The notes: generated by a model from the sequence alone, not told the origin. A stretch of 55,153 nt of DNA from Allohoeflea poritis (GCF_027889715.1 NZ_JAPJZH010000026.1:1-55153); one strand, 5' to 3'. Shown: positions 24,607-33,678, counted from the stretch's first letter. A program made the numbers and translations.

Positions 24607-25694
24607 TACTTGTCCTCTCCGGCTGACGGATCGTTGAAGGGATCAAAGGGGGCGAGCGCAGGAACGGACACCAATTCAATCCGCGGATCCTGATCCGCAA
24701 ATTCCCGCATCCAGATCAGCGCCTGATTGAGCCGTCCGTAGGACGGTATGGCGGGTGTGGGCGAAACGGAATCCAGCGGCGGGGAAAAGCTGTCCCAGTG
24801 AATCGGGACCACCTGCCTTGCGCCGGTCGCCACGACCGTCTTTTCCCAGTAGGCTTTTGCAAAGTCGCGGGACCCCCATCCCAGACCTCCGATCCCGAGA
24901 AAGACGATATCCGCGTCCAGTTTTGGATCGGCGAATTGCTCGCCTATGCGCCCTGCCGTCGGAACAATGAGAATCCTGCCCGACCCTGTCCGTATATGCG
25001 CGGCAAGACTGACCCCCATTTTCAGCTGCGATCGTTTGGTCGGAAATGTCCAGCCGGGATCAGCCGGCCAGGCCTCCAGAAGGCGCGACGCCGGATTCCT
25101 CGAATGGTTCACCGGAACCAGCGTCAGAGTTATGGTTCCGATGGCAAGCCGGGAGAGGGATGCGGTCTCGTTGATATCTACGACCCTGCGGAAAGGGCAG
25201 ATGTCGGGAAACCGTATTCTGGTCCGGCCCGCGATCTGTTTCACGGTCCTGTCTGCGATCAGTGTTGCCCCGGTCAATGCAGCGATCAACGGCGTATCGA
25301 GGGCATGGTCGAAGTGCCCGTGCATGGCGACGATGGCATCAAGCCTGGAAAATGCGGGTGTCGCGGGCTTGCAGTCAGGCTCGGTTTGAATGCCGATTTC
25401 ATGCAGTCTGTTCGTGACAGTATTGATGTCGGGCTCGATGCGGCCGAGCAACGGCACCCTCGGGCGACTGATGAAACCGTCGATCATGAGGCTTGATGCG
25501 CCGTCCCGGATGAGAAAGCTCGAGACGCCCAGATAGCGCATTTCCGTTCCATGATACGGACTTGCCACAACCGGCAGTCGGCTGGACTGATCATTCCAAA
25601 ACTGGCTGAACGAAGCGCTGCACACCGAGGCGACCAACACGGTGGATGCAAAAACAGCAGTGCCGAGATATCGAGCGACAGGATGCCTCATCAT
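24606..25694 (-). CDS. MBL-fold metallo-hydrolase, exported
   Basis: The 362-aa protein has an N-terminal hydrophobic signal segment (about residues 8-30) and the metallo-beta-lactamase motif MHGHFDHA (HxHxDH). Later metal-site candidates are PVNHSRNP and VPIHWDSF. It fits the UlaG/NAPE-PLD-like group of MBL hydrolases. Lipid or phosphodiester substrates would suit its partner, the coupled phospholipase, but the substrate is not determined. ATG at 25694 is used (ATG 25691 also possible; TTG 25700 unlikely). The gap 25701-25883 shows no gene. Confidence 0.8.
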   Translation of the reverse strand: MMRHPVARYLGTAVFASTVLVASVCSASFSQFWNDQSSRLPVVASPYHGTEMRYLGVSSFLIRDGASSLMIDGFISRPRVPLLGRIEPDINTVTNRLHEIGIQTEPDCKPATPAFSRLDAIVAMHGHFDHALDTPLIAALTGATLIADRTVKQIAGRTRIRFPDICPFRRVVDINETASLSRLAIGTITLTLVPVNHSRNPASRLLEAWPADPGWTFPTKRSQLKMGVSLAAHIRTGSGRILIVPTAGRIGEQFADPKLDADIVFLGIGGLGWGSRDFAKAYWEKTVVATGARQVVPIHWDSFSPPLDSVSPTPAIPSYGRLNQALIWMREFADQDPRIELVSVPALAPFDPFNDPSAGEDK

Positions 25695-25883
25695 GCACAA
25701 CGCGAATTCAGCATATCACCGCCCGATGCTTCATGTTTTGGTGGCTAAATGGTATTCAGGAAAACAACTCGGATCAACCTGCCAGTTGGCCATGGATTGT
25801 CGGGCGCACAGTCAATGCGACAACCCGCCGGTTCCGCAGATCAGGCTCAATTGCTTGCGAAAAGAGGCGCGACCCGGTGCACC

Positions 25884-26492
25884 TCACCAGCTGATCCGCA
25901 CCGGCGCCATGGCCCAGACCATGGTCGCTTCCTTGTCCGTGTGGTTGCGGAAGCGGTGGGCGATCAGCGAGGGATAGGAAAAGCTGTCACCGGCCTTCAG
26001 CACGATCAACTCGTCGTCAAGTCGAAGCTCAACCTCACCCGTCAGCACCAACCCGTGTTGCTCGCCCTCGAACACGTAGCCCTCCAACGGTGCCGGCGGT
26101 TTGCCTATGCCGGGGGCAAAGCGGGACAACAGCAGATAGCACTGTCCCGACAGTGTGCTTGAAAGCAATTCATCCTCGAAACCGAGTTCCTCCCTGGAGC
26201 GCGTATACATGCCACTCAGCGGCCGGCGATCCTTTGCACGCACGACATGACGGCGTTCCAGGGGGCCATCGCCACGCTGGGCAGGAAAAAACCAGGCCGG
26301 GTCAACTTTGAGCGCGGCGCCGATCTCGGCCAGCAGCGCCTCGGATACGCGCGCTGTGCCCAGCTCAATCCGGCTCAGATATGCGGTGGAGCACGAGATC
26401 ACTGCGCTCAGCTCATTGAGCGTCAGCCCGCGCGCCTTTCGCACTTCCCGAATTTCGCTGCCGAGCCGTTCGGCATCGCCGTCATCCTTCAT
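25884..26492 (-). CDS. XRE-cupin transcriptional regulator
   Basis: The 202-aa protein has an N-terminal helix-turn-helix (LTLNELSAVISCSTAYLSRIE, about residues 23-43) and a C-terminal cupin (about 125-195) with GEQHGLVLTGEVELRLDDE and AGDSFSYPSLIAHRFRN. Such regulators bind a small ligand in the cupin. It is divergent from the LLM oxidoreductase gene, 120 bases away, and is the likely regulator of that operon. Confidence 0.88.
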   Translation of the reverse strand: MKDDGDAERLGSEIREVRKARGLTLNELSAVISCSTAYLSRIELGTARVSEALLAEIGAALKVDPAWFFPAQRGDGPLERRHVVRAKDRRPLSGMYTRSREELGFEDELLSSTLSGQCYLLLSRFAPGIGKPPAPLEGYVFEGEQHGLVLTGEVELRLDDELIVLKAGDSFSYPSLIAHRFRNHTDKEATMVWAMAPVRISW

Positions 26493-26530
26493 CGCGGCAG
26501 TCCTCGCAGATCCAGTCCATTTCCTAATCT

Positions 26531-26593
26531 AGAATATTTTGGTTGATTTTTTAAGAAAAATTCAATTTAGTAGAAAAATCGACGAAAATTCAA
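26531..26593. promoter_or_regulatory. AT-rich divergent promoter between XRE-cupin and LLM genes
   Basis: This stretch is markedly AT-rich. It contains a direct repeat GAAAAATTCAA (26555-26565) and GAAAATTCAA (26584-26593), plus TTGATTTTTT just before the first copy, which is nearly its inverse. These are candidate operator boxes for the XRE-cupin regulator. No clear -35/-10 pair stands out. Confidence 0.4.
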
Positions 26594-26612
26594 CTTCGCA
26601 AGGCAACCGACG

Positions 26613-27803
26613 ATGCGCTTCGATCTGATCGCCAATTTCTCCCCGGGCGAAACCATCCCGTGGACACGCACGCTTGAAATGATTCTCGAGCAATGCCGGC
26701 TGGCGGAGCAGGCGGGCTTCACCACGGCCTGGTTCACCGAGCATCACTTCGCCCATAACGGCTTCATGAACGCGCCGCCCAACCCGATCCAGATGTGCAC
26801 GCATGTGGCGGCCCATTGTCCGAACCTGAGAGTGGGCACGTGTCCCATCGTCCTGCCGGACTGGCACCCGCTGCGTGTCGCCGAAGACATCGCAATGCTC
26901 GACAACATGACGCTGGGCCGCGTCGATTTCGGCGTTGCCAAAGGTATCAACGAGCGCTCGACCATACAGTTCAATCGGGATGCCGACCGGCGCGACAATG
27001 CCAAGGTGATGCGACTGTTTCAGGAATCGCTCGAGATCATCGTCAAGGCCTGGACCAACGAGGCCTTCACCCACACGGGCGAGTTTTACCGGTTTCCCGT
27101 GCCGGGCTGGAAAGAGACCAACCGCTTTTTCGAGCCGCTCGATCGGCGCTATCATGACGAGGACGGGGAATACAGGGCGATGTATGTCCACCCGCGTCCC
27201 TACCAGAAAGAACACCCGCCGGTGTGGTTGCTGTCGAACGCACCGCCGACATTCGAGCTTGCCGGATCGAAGGGATGGGGCGTTATCTCCATGGCGGCGG
27301 CGCCCCGGCGCACACTTGCGTGTTGGGAGCCCTATCGCGAAGCGCTGTCCAAATTCCATGGTCGCGAGGCCCGGCTTGGCGAGGGCGTCGGGGTGTGCAT
27401 GGCGTTCTATGTAGGGGAGTCCATGGAAGAGGCGGAGCGCACCATTCGCCCTTGCATCAATGCCTATTACGAGTTTCTCGGCGGCACGCGGCCGGCGGGC
27501 GAATGGACCAAGCATGGCTATCTCGATATCGGTGAAGAAATGACGCCGGAGGACGATGCCATGGATTGGTTCGACTTTCTGAACAAACGCGGCATCATCG
27601 TCGTCGGCGACGCGGAATATGTGGCAGACCGGTTCGCTGCGCTTCAGGAAACGACCGGCCTCGACCACCTCATGCTGATGCAGCAATATACCGGCGTGCC
27701 CTATGCCAAAATCCTCGCCAGCTGGAACCGGCTTTTCGAGCATGTCGTGCCAAAATTCGGCACACGATCGATTGCACAGATGCGGGAATTGGCAGATGCT
27801 TGA
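26613..27803 (+). CDS. LLM class flavin-dependent monooxygenase
   Basis: The 396-aa protein is a bacterial-luciferase-like TIM-barrel oxygenase using reduced FMN. It shows AGFTTAWFTEHHF near residues 33-45, DIAMLDNMTLGRVDFGVAKG and PPVWLLSNAPPTFELAGSKGWG, all typical of the family. The flavin reductase two genes downstream would supply FMNH2, making a two-component monooxygenase. It is the first gene of a five-gene operon and its stop overlaps the GST start. The substrate is unknown. Confidence 0.88.
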   Translation: MRFDLIANFSPGETIPWTRTLEMILEQCRLAEQAGFTTAWFTEHHFAHNGFMNAPPNPIQMCTHVAAHCPNLRVGTCPIVLPDWHPLRVAEDIAMLDNMTLGRVDFGVAKGINERSTIQFNRDADRRDNAKVMRLFQESLEIIVKAWTNEAFTHTGEFYRFPVPGWKETNRFFEPLDRRYHDEDGEYRAMYVHPRPYQKEHPPVWLLSNAPPTFELAGSKGWGVISMAAAPRRTLACWEPYREALSKFHGREARLGEGVGVCMAFYVGESMEEAERTIRPCINAYYEFLGGTRPAGEWTKHGYLDIGEEMTPEDDAMDWFDFLNKRGIIVVGDAEYVADRFAALQETTGLDHLMLMQQYTGVPYAKILASWNRLFEHVVPKFGTRSIAQMRELADA

Positions 27804-28473
27804 GATCTGGGGCCGACCTTACTCCTCCAACGTCATTCCCGTAATCTGGACCGCCAATGAACTGGGGCTTGATTATACGCTCCAGCTTGCCGGTGGCAGT
27901 TTCGGCAAGCTCGACACGGACGACTATGCGAAGATCAATCCCAACCGCATGATCCCCGCCATCCGCGATGGCGATTTCGCATTGTGGGAAAGCCACGCGA
28001 TCGTCCGCTTCCTGAGCCGGAAATATGGTCCGGGCACCCTGTGCCCTGCCGATCTGCAGGCCCTGGCGGTTGCCGACCAGTGGATGGACTGGTCCGCCAG
28101 CCGTGCCTTCCCGCCGGTCATCCAGCTGTTTTTCGCGACGGTGCGTACCGCAGCGAACAAGCGCGATCCGGGAAGAATCAATGCGCTTGCGCAGGAGGCG
28201 TCGGAGGTGATGCGTCTGCTCGACGCCCATCTCGCCAACCGGTCCTTTGTGGCGGGAGAGGCGTTCACCATGGGCGATATACCACTCGGCTGTGTCGCCT
28301 ACCGTTACTACAATGTCGAGGCTGAACGGCCCGCTTTGCCGCATCTGGAAGCCTGGTACCAGCGATTGGCCGAGCGACCCGCCTACCGCAGGCACGTGAT
28401 GCGTTTCTTCGGCACCAATTCGGATGAATGGCAAGCGCTGGAGCGGGAAAGCGCATCGGAAGGAGTGCTTTGA
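27796..28473 (+). CDS. Glutathione S-transferase family protein
   Basis: This is a 225-aa GST with a thioredoxin-like N-terminal domain (MLEIWGRPYSSNVIPVIW; MIPAIRDGDFALWESHAI holds the cis-Pro and Glu-Ser glutathione contacts) and a helical C-terminal domain (about residues 88-205). The ATG at 27796 overlaps the LLM stop by eight bases; an upstream ATG at 27703 would overlap it heavily. It may open or detoxify an oxidised intermediate made by the LLM enzyme. Confidence 0.88.
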   Translation: MLEIWGRPYSSNVIPVIWTANELGLDYTLQLAGGSFGKLDTDDYAKINPNRMIPAIRDGDFALWESHAIVRFLSRKYGPGTLCPADLQALAVADQWMDWSASRAFPPVIQLFFATVRTAANKRDPGRINALAQEASEVMRLLDAHLANRSFVAGEAFTMGDIPLGCVAYRYYNVEAERPALPHLEAWYQRLAERPAYRRHVMRFFGTNSDEWQALERESASEGVL

Positions 28474-28474
28474 G

Positions 28475-28942
28475 ATGGATGTGACCAACTATCGCCGCGC
28501 GCTTGGTTCATTCGCGACCGGTGTGACGGTCGCAACCGTCTTCGACGATATGGGCGAACCGTGGGGTGTGACGGCAAATTCCTTTACCTCCGTCTCGCTC
28601 GAGCCGCCTGTCATTTCCGTTTGCATTGCGCGCAACGGCCGCGCGCATCCGGTGTTTGCCGCCTGCTCACGATTTGGCATCAATATTCTTGCTGCCGACC
28701 AGCAGGCGCTGGCCATGCACTTCGCCGGCAAAACAGAAAATCGTTTCACCGGCACACCGTGGGAAGCCGAGCCCCACGGCGCGCCGCGTCTGCCCGGAAC
28801 GGCCGCATGGCTCGACTGCACGGTCAAGTCCCGCATCGATGCGGGCGATCACGAGATCCTGCTCGGTCTCGTCCAGCGATACGACCACACACCGCATCCG
28901 CCGCTGGCCTATTGCCGCGGCCGGTTCTTCGCCGCTGCTTGA
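28475..28942 (+). CDS. Flavin reductase family protein
   Basis: The 155-aa protein shows the FMN-binding split-barrel pattern: YRRALGSFATGVTVATVF, GVTANSFTSVSLEPPVIS and FGINILAADQQALAMHFAG. It should reduce flavin with NAD(P)H for the LLM monooxygenase encoded first in the operon. The ATG at 28475 lies one base after the GST stop; an upstream ATG at 28424 would overlap the GST gene. Confidence 0.9.
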   Translation: MDVTNYRRALGSFATGVTVATVFDDMGEPWGVTANSFTSVSLEPPVISVCIARNGRAHPVFAACSRFGINILAADQQALAMHFAGKTENRFTGTPWEAEPHGAPRLPGTAAWLDCTVKSRIDAGDHEILLGLVQRYDHTPHPPLAYCRGRFFAAA

Positions 28943-28955
28943 ACAGGAAACACCC

Positions 28956-29837
28956 ATGAATGAGGCGCTGACCTATCATACCCGTTTTTCGCCGGAAGAG
29001 TTCGACGCGCAATACAATCTGCGCGCCGGCCGTCCGGATTACGAGGCTACTGTCATCCCCGGCTGGGTGAGAGCCAGCGAAATCGCGCGGAAAACGTTGA
29101 ACTGCAAGACCGGCATTCGCTATGGAGACGGCAAAAAGCAGATGCTTGATGCGTTCCATTGTGGCGACAATGATGCGCCTGTCCTGGTCTATTTCCACGG
29201 CGGCTACTGGCAGCGCGGCGACAAGTCGATCTACAGCTTCCTGGCTGCGCCCTTTGTCGCGGCGGGGGTCAATGTTGTGGTCATCGGCTACGACCTGTGT
29301 CCCGACGTGACGATCACCCGCATATCACAGGAGGCGCGCGAAGCGATCGCTTTCATCTGGCGAAACGCGGAGGAGCTGGGGGTCAACCGCGCGCGCCTGA
29401 CGGTCATGGGTCATTCGGCCGGCGGTCACATTACCCAGATGATGATGGCGACCGATTGGCCGGCATTCGGCAAGGACCTGCCCGCGGGGCTTATCAAGTC
29501 GGGCATTCCCGTCTCGCCGTTGAGTTACCTCGAGCCAGTGCGCCTGACCGAAGCGCTCAACACGGGTATCCGCATGGACGCGGCGGAAGCCGAAGCCGAA
29601 AGCCCGATGACCGGCCACCCGCCGGTGACCGACGCGCCGCAGATGGTCGTCGTTGGCGGCGCGGAAACGCCGGAATTTCACCGCCAGGCACAGATGTATG
29701 TCAATGCCTATGCGACCTCGGTTCGCCGCATCGAATTGTATGTCGTGCCTGATGTCGATCATTTCGACGAACTGAACGTACTGGCTGATCCGGCCAGTCC
29801 TTTCTTCACGAAAACCCTCGCAATGATGGGACTGTAA
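28956..29837 (+). CDS. Alpha/beta hydrolase, arylformamidase-like
   Basis: The 293-aa hydrolase has the HGGYW oxyanion motif (VYFHGGYWQRGDKS), the nucleophile elbow GHSAGGH and a late DVDHFDEL region with the acid/base residues. HGGYW is typical of kynurenine formamidase-like hydrolases, so an amide or ester bond in an aromatic or heterocyclic compound is a likely target. It lies in the monooxygenase operon, 13 bases after the flavin reductase. Confidence 0.85.
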   Translation: MNEALTYHTRFSPEEFDAQYNLRAGRPDYEATVIPGWVRASEIARKTLNCKTGIRYGDGKKQMLDAFHCGDNDAPVLVYFHGGYWQRGDKSIYSFLAAPFVAAGVNVVVIGYDLCPDVTITRISQEAREAIAFIWRNAEELGVNRARLTVMGHSAGGHITQMMMATDWPAFGKDLPAGLIKSGIPVSPLSYLEPVRLTEALNTGIRMDAAEAEAESPMTGHPPVTDAPQMVVVGGAETPEFHRQAQMYVNAYATSVRRIELYVVPDVDHFDELNVLADPASPFFTKTLAMMGL

Positions 29838-29861
29838 CGCAGCCTGCGAAGAGGACATTCC

Positions 29862-30236
29862 ATGACCGAAGTGACCCGCCAACTCGTCGATGCCATCGGC
29901 GACGCCTTCAACGCCAACGATATTGACGCTGTCATGCAGTATTTTGCCGGCGATGCCGTTTTCGACCACGCTGCCGGTCCCGAGGTTCATGGTGTTCGCT
30001 TCGAAGGCAAGGACAATATCCGCGCTGTCTTTGCCGGGCTGTTCGACAAGGTCGAAAACGTTCACTGGGAGACGCGTGATTTCCGGATTGCCGGCGACAA
30101 GGTCTTTTGCGAATACCGGCGCACGGCGAAACACAAGAGCGGCGAAGTCGAAGACTACCTCAGCGTCGACATCCTGACTTTCCGCGATGGCCTGATCGTG
30201 CACAAGGACACCTATTACAAGCAAAGGACAGGATGA
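29862..30236 (+). CDS. NTF2-like / SnoaL-type small protein
   Basis: The 124-aa protein has the NTF2-like alpha+beta barrel pattern: an N-terminal helix (QLVDAIGDAFNANDIDAVMQYF), then strands with DHAAGPEVHGVRFEGKDNIR and DGLIVHKDTYYKQ. Members act as small isomerases, hydrolases or binding proteins. It is last in the LLM operon, 24 bases after the hydrolase, and its substrate presumably belongs to the same pathway. Confidence 0.8.
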   Translation: MTEVTRQLVDAIGDAFNANDIDAVMQYFAGDAVFDHAAGPEVHGVRFEGKDNIRAVFAGLFDKVENVHWETRDFRIAGDKVFCEYRRTAKHKSGEVEDYLSVDILTFRDGLIVHKDTYYKQRTG

Positions 30237-30317
30237 CGTCCGTCGCGAGCCAATATGAGGAACCGCATAACCGGCAAGCGTTGAATATCGGAAGCGTTTG
30301 TGGGTTATATCTGGGCG

Positions 30318-31325
30318 ATGAGCAAGATCAGCATCAAAGATGTGGCAAGACGCGCAGGATGTTCCAACGCGACGGCCTCCTATGCGCTGAACGACAGCGG
30401 GCGTGTCGCAAAGCAGACGCGCGAGAAGGTTCTCAAGGCGGCGAACGAGCTGGGATTCATTCCCGATCACTCGGCGATACGGCTTCGAACCGGACGCTCC
30501 AACCTGATCGGCGCCATCATCAATGACATCAACAATCCCTTCTTCGCGGAGCTGGTTTCCGAATTCGAGGTGGAGGCATGGAACGCGGGGTTCCTGACTG
30601 TCCTTGCAACATCGCAGGACGATCCCGAGCGCCAGAAGCACATCATCGAATCCATGGTGTCGCAAGGTGTGGCGGGGGTCATCATCAGCCCGGTTCACGG
30701 CAGCAACGTGGATGTTCTGCGCCCGTTCAGGCAACGTTCGATCCCGTATCTCGTCTGTGTCCGCGACATCGATGACAAGGATGCCGGCCTGGTGGCGGCG
30801 GACGATTTCCGGGCCGGGGTGATCGCCGGCCGGCACGCCCTCGAAATGGGACACCGCCGCATCGCCTTTGTCGGCGGCTACGAGCACACGGCGACCTGGC
30901 AGCGCCGCGTCGCCGGCATCCATGAGGCGATCGCCGAAAGCGGCATCAAAAACGTGACCGTTGACGTCTATCCGGGATCGGAGGGCCCCGAATACGGTGC
31001 AAAAGTGGTGCATTCCCTGGTCGGCCGCGACACGGCGCCGACATTGATTGTCGGGCTCAACGACGATACCGCGATCGGCACCTATCTGGCGGCGCGCGAC
31101 CTGGGACTTGTGATCGGCAGGCAGTTGTCGGTCATCGGCTTCGACAATATTCCGCAGTCGGCCTCGGTTGCGCCTGCCATGACCACCGTCGAGTTGTTTC
31201 CCCGGACCATGGGGCGTCGGTGCGCGGAGCAATTGACTCGTGTCCTGGGAGGCGCTCACAATGAGGCCGAGGTCGTCAAAATTTCTCCGGTTCTCATCGA
31301 GCGGGAATCAATCGCCCGGCTTTGA
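30318..31325 (+). CDS. LacI-family transcriptional regulator
   Basis: The 335-aa protein has an N-terminal LacI helix-turn-helix (ISIKDVARRAGCSNATASYALN) with hinge residues and a periplasmic-binding-like ligand domain (about residues 60-330, with GLNDDTAIGTYLAARDLGL and SVIGFDNIPQSA). Two copies of TGAAACGTTTCA lie before the GMC and binding-protein genes and have the symmetric form of LacI operators, so it probably represses both until a sugar-like inducer arrives. The ATG at 30318 is used; an ATG at 30300 is also in frame. Confidence 0.9.
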   Translation: MSKISIKDVARRAGCSNATASYALNDSGRVAKQTREKVLKAANELGFIPDHSAIRLRTGRSNLIGAIINDINNPFFAELVSEFEVEAWNAGFLTVLATSQDDPERQKHIIESMVSQGVAGVIISPVHGSNVDVLRPFRQRSIPYLVCVRDIDDKDAGLVAADDFRAGVIAGRHALEMGHRRIAFVGGYEHTATWQRRVAGIHEAIAESGIKNVTVDVYPGSEGPEYGAKVVHSLVGRDTAPTLIVGLNDDTAIGTYLAARDLGLVIGRQLSVIGFDNIPQSASVAPAMTTVELFPRTMGRRCAEQLTRVLGGAHNEAEVVKISPVLIERESIARL

Positions 31326-31361
31326 ACGGGCGATTTCCGACTTGACTTGAGGAGCGCCATG

Positions 31362-31373
31362 TGAAACGTTTCA
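31362..31373. promoter_or_regulatory. LacI-type operator before the GMC oxidoreductase gene
   Basis: TGAAACGTTTCA is a perfect 12-bp palindrome 44 to 55 bases upstream of the proposed GMC start. The same 12-mer recurs at 33643-33654. A TTGACT at 31342-31347 could be a -35 element, in which case the operator would cover the -10 region. Confidence 0.7.
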
Positions 31374-31416
31374 AGTAACTAAATAGTTAGATAGATATTT
31401 GGTCAGGTTGGCGAAG

Positions 31417-33075
31417 GTGCAACAGTACGATTACATCATAACCGGCGGTGGTTCAGCGGGCTGCGTCCTGGCCAGCCGGCTGACGGAAGATCCCGATGTG
31501 ACGGTTCTGCTGCTCGAAGCCGGCGGCGAGGACCGCAATATCCTGTTTCACTGGCCCGCCGGCTTTGCCAAGATGACGAAGGGCATCGCCTCGTGGGGCT
31601 GGGAAACCGTGCCACAGCGAAACATGAATGACCGTGTGCTCTGGTATACGCAGGCAAAGGTCGTCGGCGGCGGCTCCACCATCAACGCGCAGGTCTATAC
31701 CAGGGGCAATGCCGTCGATTATGACGCGTGGCGCGATCAGGCCGGCTGCGAGGGCTGGGGCTATCGCGAAGCGCTGCCCTATTTCAAGCGCTCGGAAGGC
31801 AACCAGGTCTTTAGCGACGACTATCACGGCGCCGACGGCCCGCTGGGCGTATCGCAACCGGTCGCGCCGCTGCCGGTAGCCTGGGCGTTCATCCGGGCGG
31901 CGCAGGAATACGGCATTCCGTACAATCCCGACTTCAACGGCGCCCGGCAGGCGGGAACCGGTTTCTATCAGCTGACCCAGCGCGATGCCCGCCGGTCCTC
32001 CGCGTCCACCGCGTTTTTGAAGCCCGCCATGAGCCGGCCGAACCTGACGGTCAGGACCGGTGCGCAGGCGTTGAAAGTTGTCGTCGAGAACGGCAGGGCG
32101 ATCGGCGTCGACTATTCCGCCGGTCAAAGCGTGCACACCGCACGGGCTTCCCGCGAGGTGCTCGTCACATCCGGGGCCATCGGGTCGCCGCGGCTTCTGC
32201 TTCTATCCGGAATCGGGCCTGCCGATCATCTGAAATCGGCCGGTGTCGGCGTCGTTCATGATCTGCCCGGAGTCGGGGAAAACCTGCACGACCATCTCGA
32301 CCTATTCGTCATCGCCGAGTGCGCGGGACGCTATTCCTACGACCACTACGGCAAGTGGCATCATGCGTTGCGGGCGGGTGTGCAATATCTGCTCTTCCGA
32401 AACGGTCCGGCCGCCTCGAGCCTGTTCGAGACCGGCGCATTCTGGCGGTCCGAGCCGGGCGAGGGACCTTGCGATCTGCAGTTCCATTTCGGTCAGGGCT
32501 CGGGGATCGAGGCCGGCGTGGCGGCGATGAAACAGGGCGGTGTGACGCTAAACGCAGCCTATATGCGGCCGAAATCGCGCGGCACCGTGCGGCTGAAAAC
32601 CGCGGACCCCGCCGACGCGCCGCTGATCGACCCCAACTACTGGCAGGAGCCGGAAGACCGGCAACGCCATATCGAGGGCCTTAAAATCGCCCGTGACATC
32701 ATGCGCCAGCCGGCACTGCAGCCTTTTCTCAAGGCCGAACGCCTGCCCGGCCCGGATGTGCGCAGCGATGCGGATCTCTTCGAATATGCCTGCGCCAACG
32801 CCAAGACCCAGCATCACCCGGTGGGAACGTGCAAGATGGGCACTGACGACATGGCGGTCGTGGATGCGGAGCTGAAGGTTCGCGGCATCGACGGGCTGAG
32901 GGTGTGCGACTCTTCGATCATGCCCTCCATAAACTCATCGAATACCAATGCGCCGACGCTCATGATCGGTGAGAAGGCGTCCGACATGGTGCGCGGACTG
33001 CCGCCACTGCCGCCGGCGATATTCGAGTATGAGCGAAACGAGCCGAGACAGACAATTCGGGCACACCAGGCATAG
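31417..33075 (+). CDS. GMC-family FAD-dependent oxidoreductase
   Basis: The product (about 552 aa) is a choline-dehydrogenase-like GMC enzyme oxidising an alcohol. The FAD-binding motif is YIITGGGSAGCVLASRL at the N terminus. VVGGGSTINAQVYTRG is GMC signature 1. HHPVGTCKMG holds the catalytic His, and SSNTNAPTLMIGEKA the second active-site region. The start is uncertain: GTG at 31417 gives the usual family N terminus, while TTG at 31399 or 31408 are possible. The gene is under a LacI-type operator and is followed by a VOC gene and an ABC importer, so an imported sugar or polyol is a likely substrate. Confidence 0.88.
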   Translation: MQQYDYIITGGGSAGCVLASRLTEDPDVTVLLLEAGGEDRNILFHWPAGFAKMTKGIASWGWETVPQRNMNDRVLWYTQAKVVGGGSTINAQVYTRGNAVDYDAWRDQAGCEGWGYREALPYFKRSEGNQVFSDDYHGADGPLGVSQPVAPLPVAWAFIRAAQEYGIPYNPDFNGARQAGTGFYQLTQRDARRSSASTAFLKPAMSRPNLTVRTGAQALKVVVENGRAIGVDYSAGQSVHTARASREVLVTSGAIGSPRLLLLSGIGPADHLKSAGVGVVHDLPGVGENLHDHLDLFVIAECAGRYSYDHYGKWHHALRAGVQYLLFRNGPAASSLFETGAFWRSEPGEGPCDLQFHFGQGSGIEAGVAAMKQGGVTLNAAYMRPKSRGTVRLKTADPADAPLIDPNYWQEPEDRQRHIEGLKIARDIMRQPALQPFLKAERLPGPDVRSDADLFEYACANAKTQHHPVGTCKMGTDDMAVVDAELKVRGIDGLRVCDSSIMPSINSSNTNAPTLMIGEKASDMVRGLPPLPPAIFEYERNEPRQTIRAHQA

Positions 33076-33086
33076 GGCAGGAAACA

Positions 33087-33599
33087 ATGTTCACGACACA
33101 CGGGCTTCAACATATCGGTTTCACCGTTCCCGACATGGAGGAGGCGGTTACCTTCCTGACGGAACTGTTCGGTGCCGTGACGGTCATGGAGTGCGGTGCG
33201 GTGGATGTGGACGATGCATTCATGCTGACGCGGCTCGGCGTGCCCGAGGGCTGCAAGATCACCGATCAACGGGTTCTGCAGGTAGGCGAGGGCGGCGCCC
33301 TCGAACTGTTCGAATATTCGGGCACGTCGGGCCCCCAGAGCCTGAAACACAATGGCGAAGTCGGCGCCATGCACATCGCGTTCGAAGTCGACAATGCCTA
33401 TGCCGCCGCGGAGCGGATGCGCGAGGCCGGCGTTGATGTGCTCGAAGGTCCGACGCTGATCGAAGGCGGACCGATGGACGGGCTGGTCTGGCTTTATCTG
33501 CGGGCCCCGTGGGGACAGTATTTCGAGGTGGTCAGCGCCGATCGTCCGCTTGGATATGAGGCCGAAGGCGGGCCGAAAATGTACTCGCCGAAGGCGTAG
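33087..33599 (+). CDS. VOC-family (glyoxalase-like) protein
   Basis: The 170-aa protein has the vicinal-oxygen-chelate pattern: LQHIGFTVPDMEEAVTFL at the start and GAMHIAFEVDNAYAAAERM in the second half, with a metal-site Glu likely in WGQYFEVVS. It may be an isomerase, lyase or dioxygenase acting after the GMC oxidation. It lies 11 bases after the GMC gene in the same unit. The second LacI operator follows it. Confidence 0.82.
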   Translation: MFTTHGLQHIGFTVPDMEEAVTFLTELFGAVTVMECGAVDVDDAFMLTRLGVPEGCKITDQRVLQVGEGGALELFEYSGTSGPQSLKHNGEVGAMHIAFEVDNAYAAAERMREAGVDVLEGPTLIEGGPMDGLVWLYLRAPWGQYFEVVSADRPLGYEAEGGPKMYSPKA

Positions 33600-33642
33600 G
33601 AGTTCCGGCACCGTCAATTCGTGTGTTGGATGGGTGGTTTGT

Positions 33643-33654
33643 TGAAACGTTTCA
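33643..33654. promoter_or_regulatory. LacI-type operator before the ABC transporter operon
   Basis: TGAAACGTTTCA, identical to the copy at 31362-31373, ends 24 bases before the ATG of the solute-binding-protein gene. A second transcription start for the transporter unit, repressed by the same LacI protein, is inferred. Confidence 0.72.
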
Positions 33655-33678
33655 GCAAGCCTTAGATTGGAGGAAATC

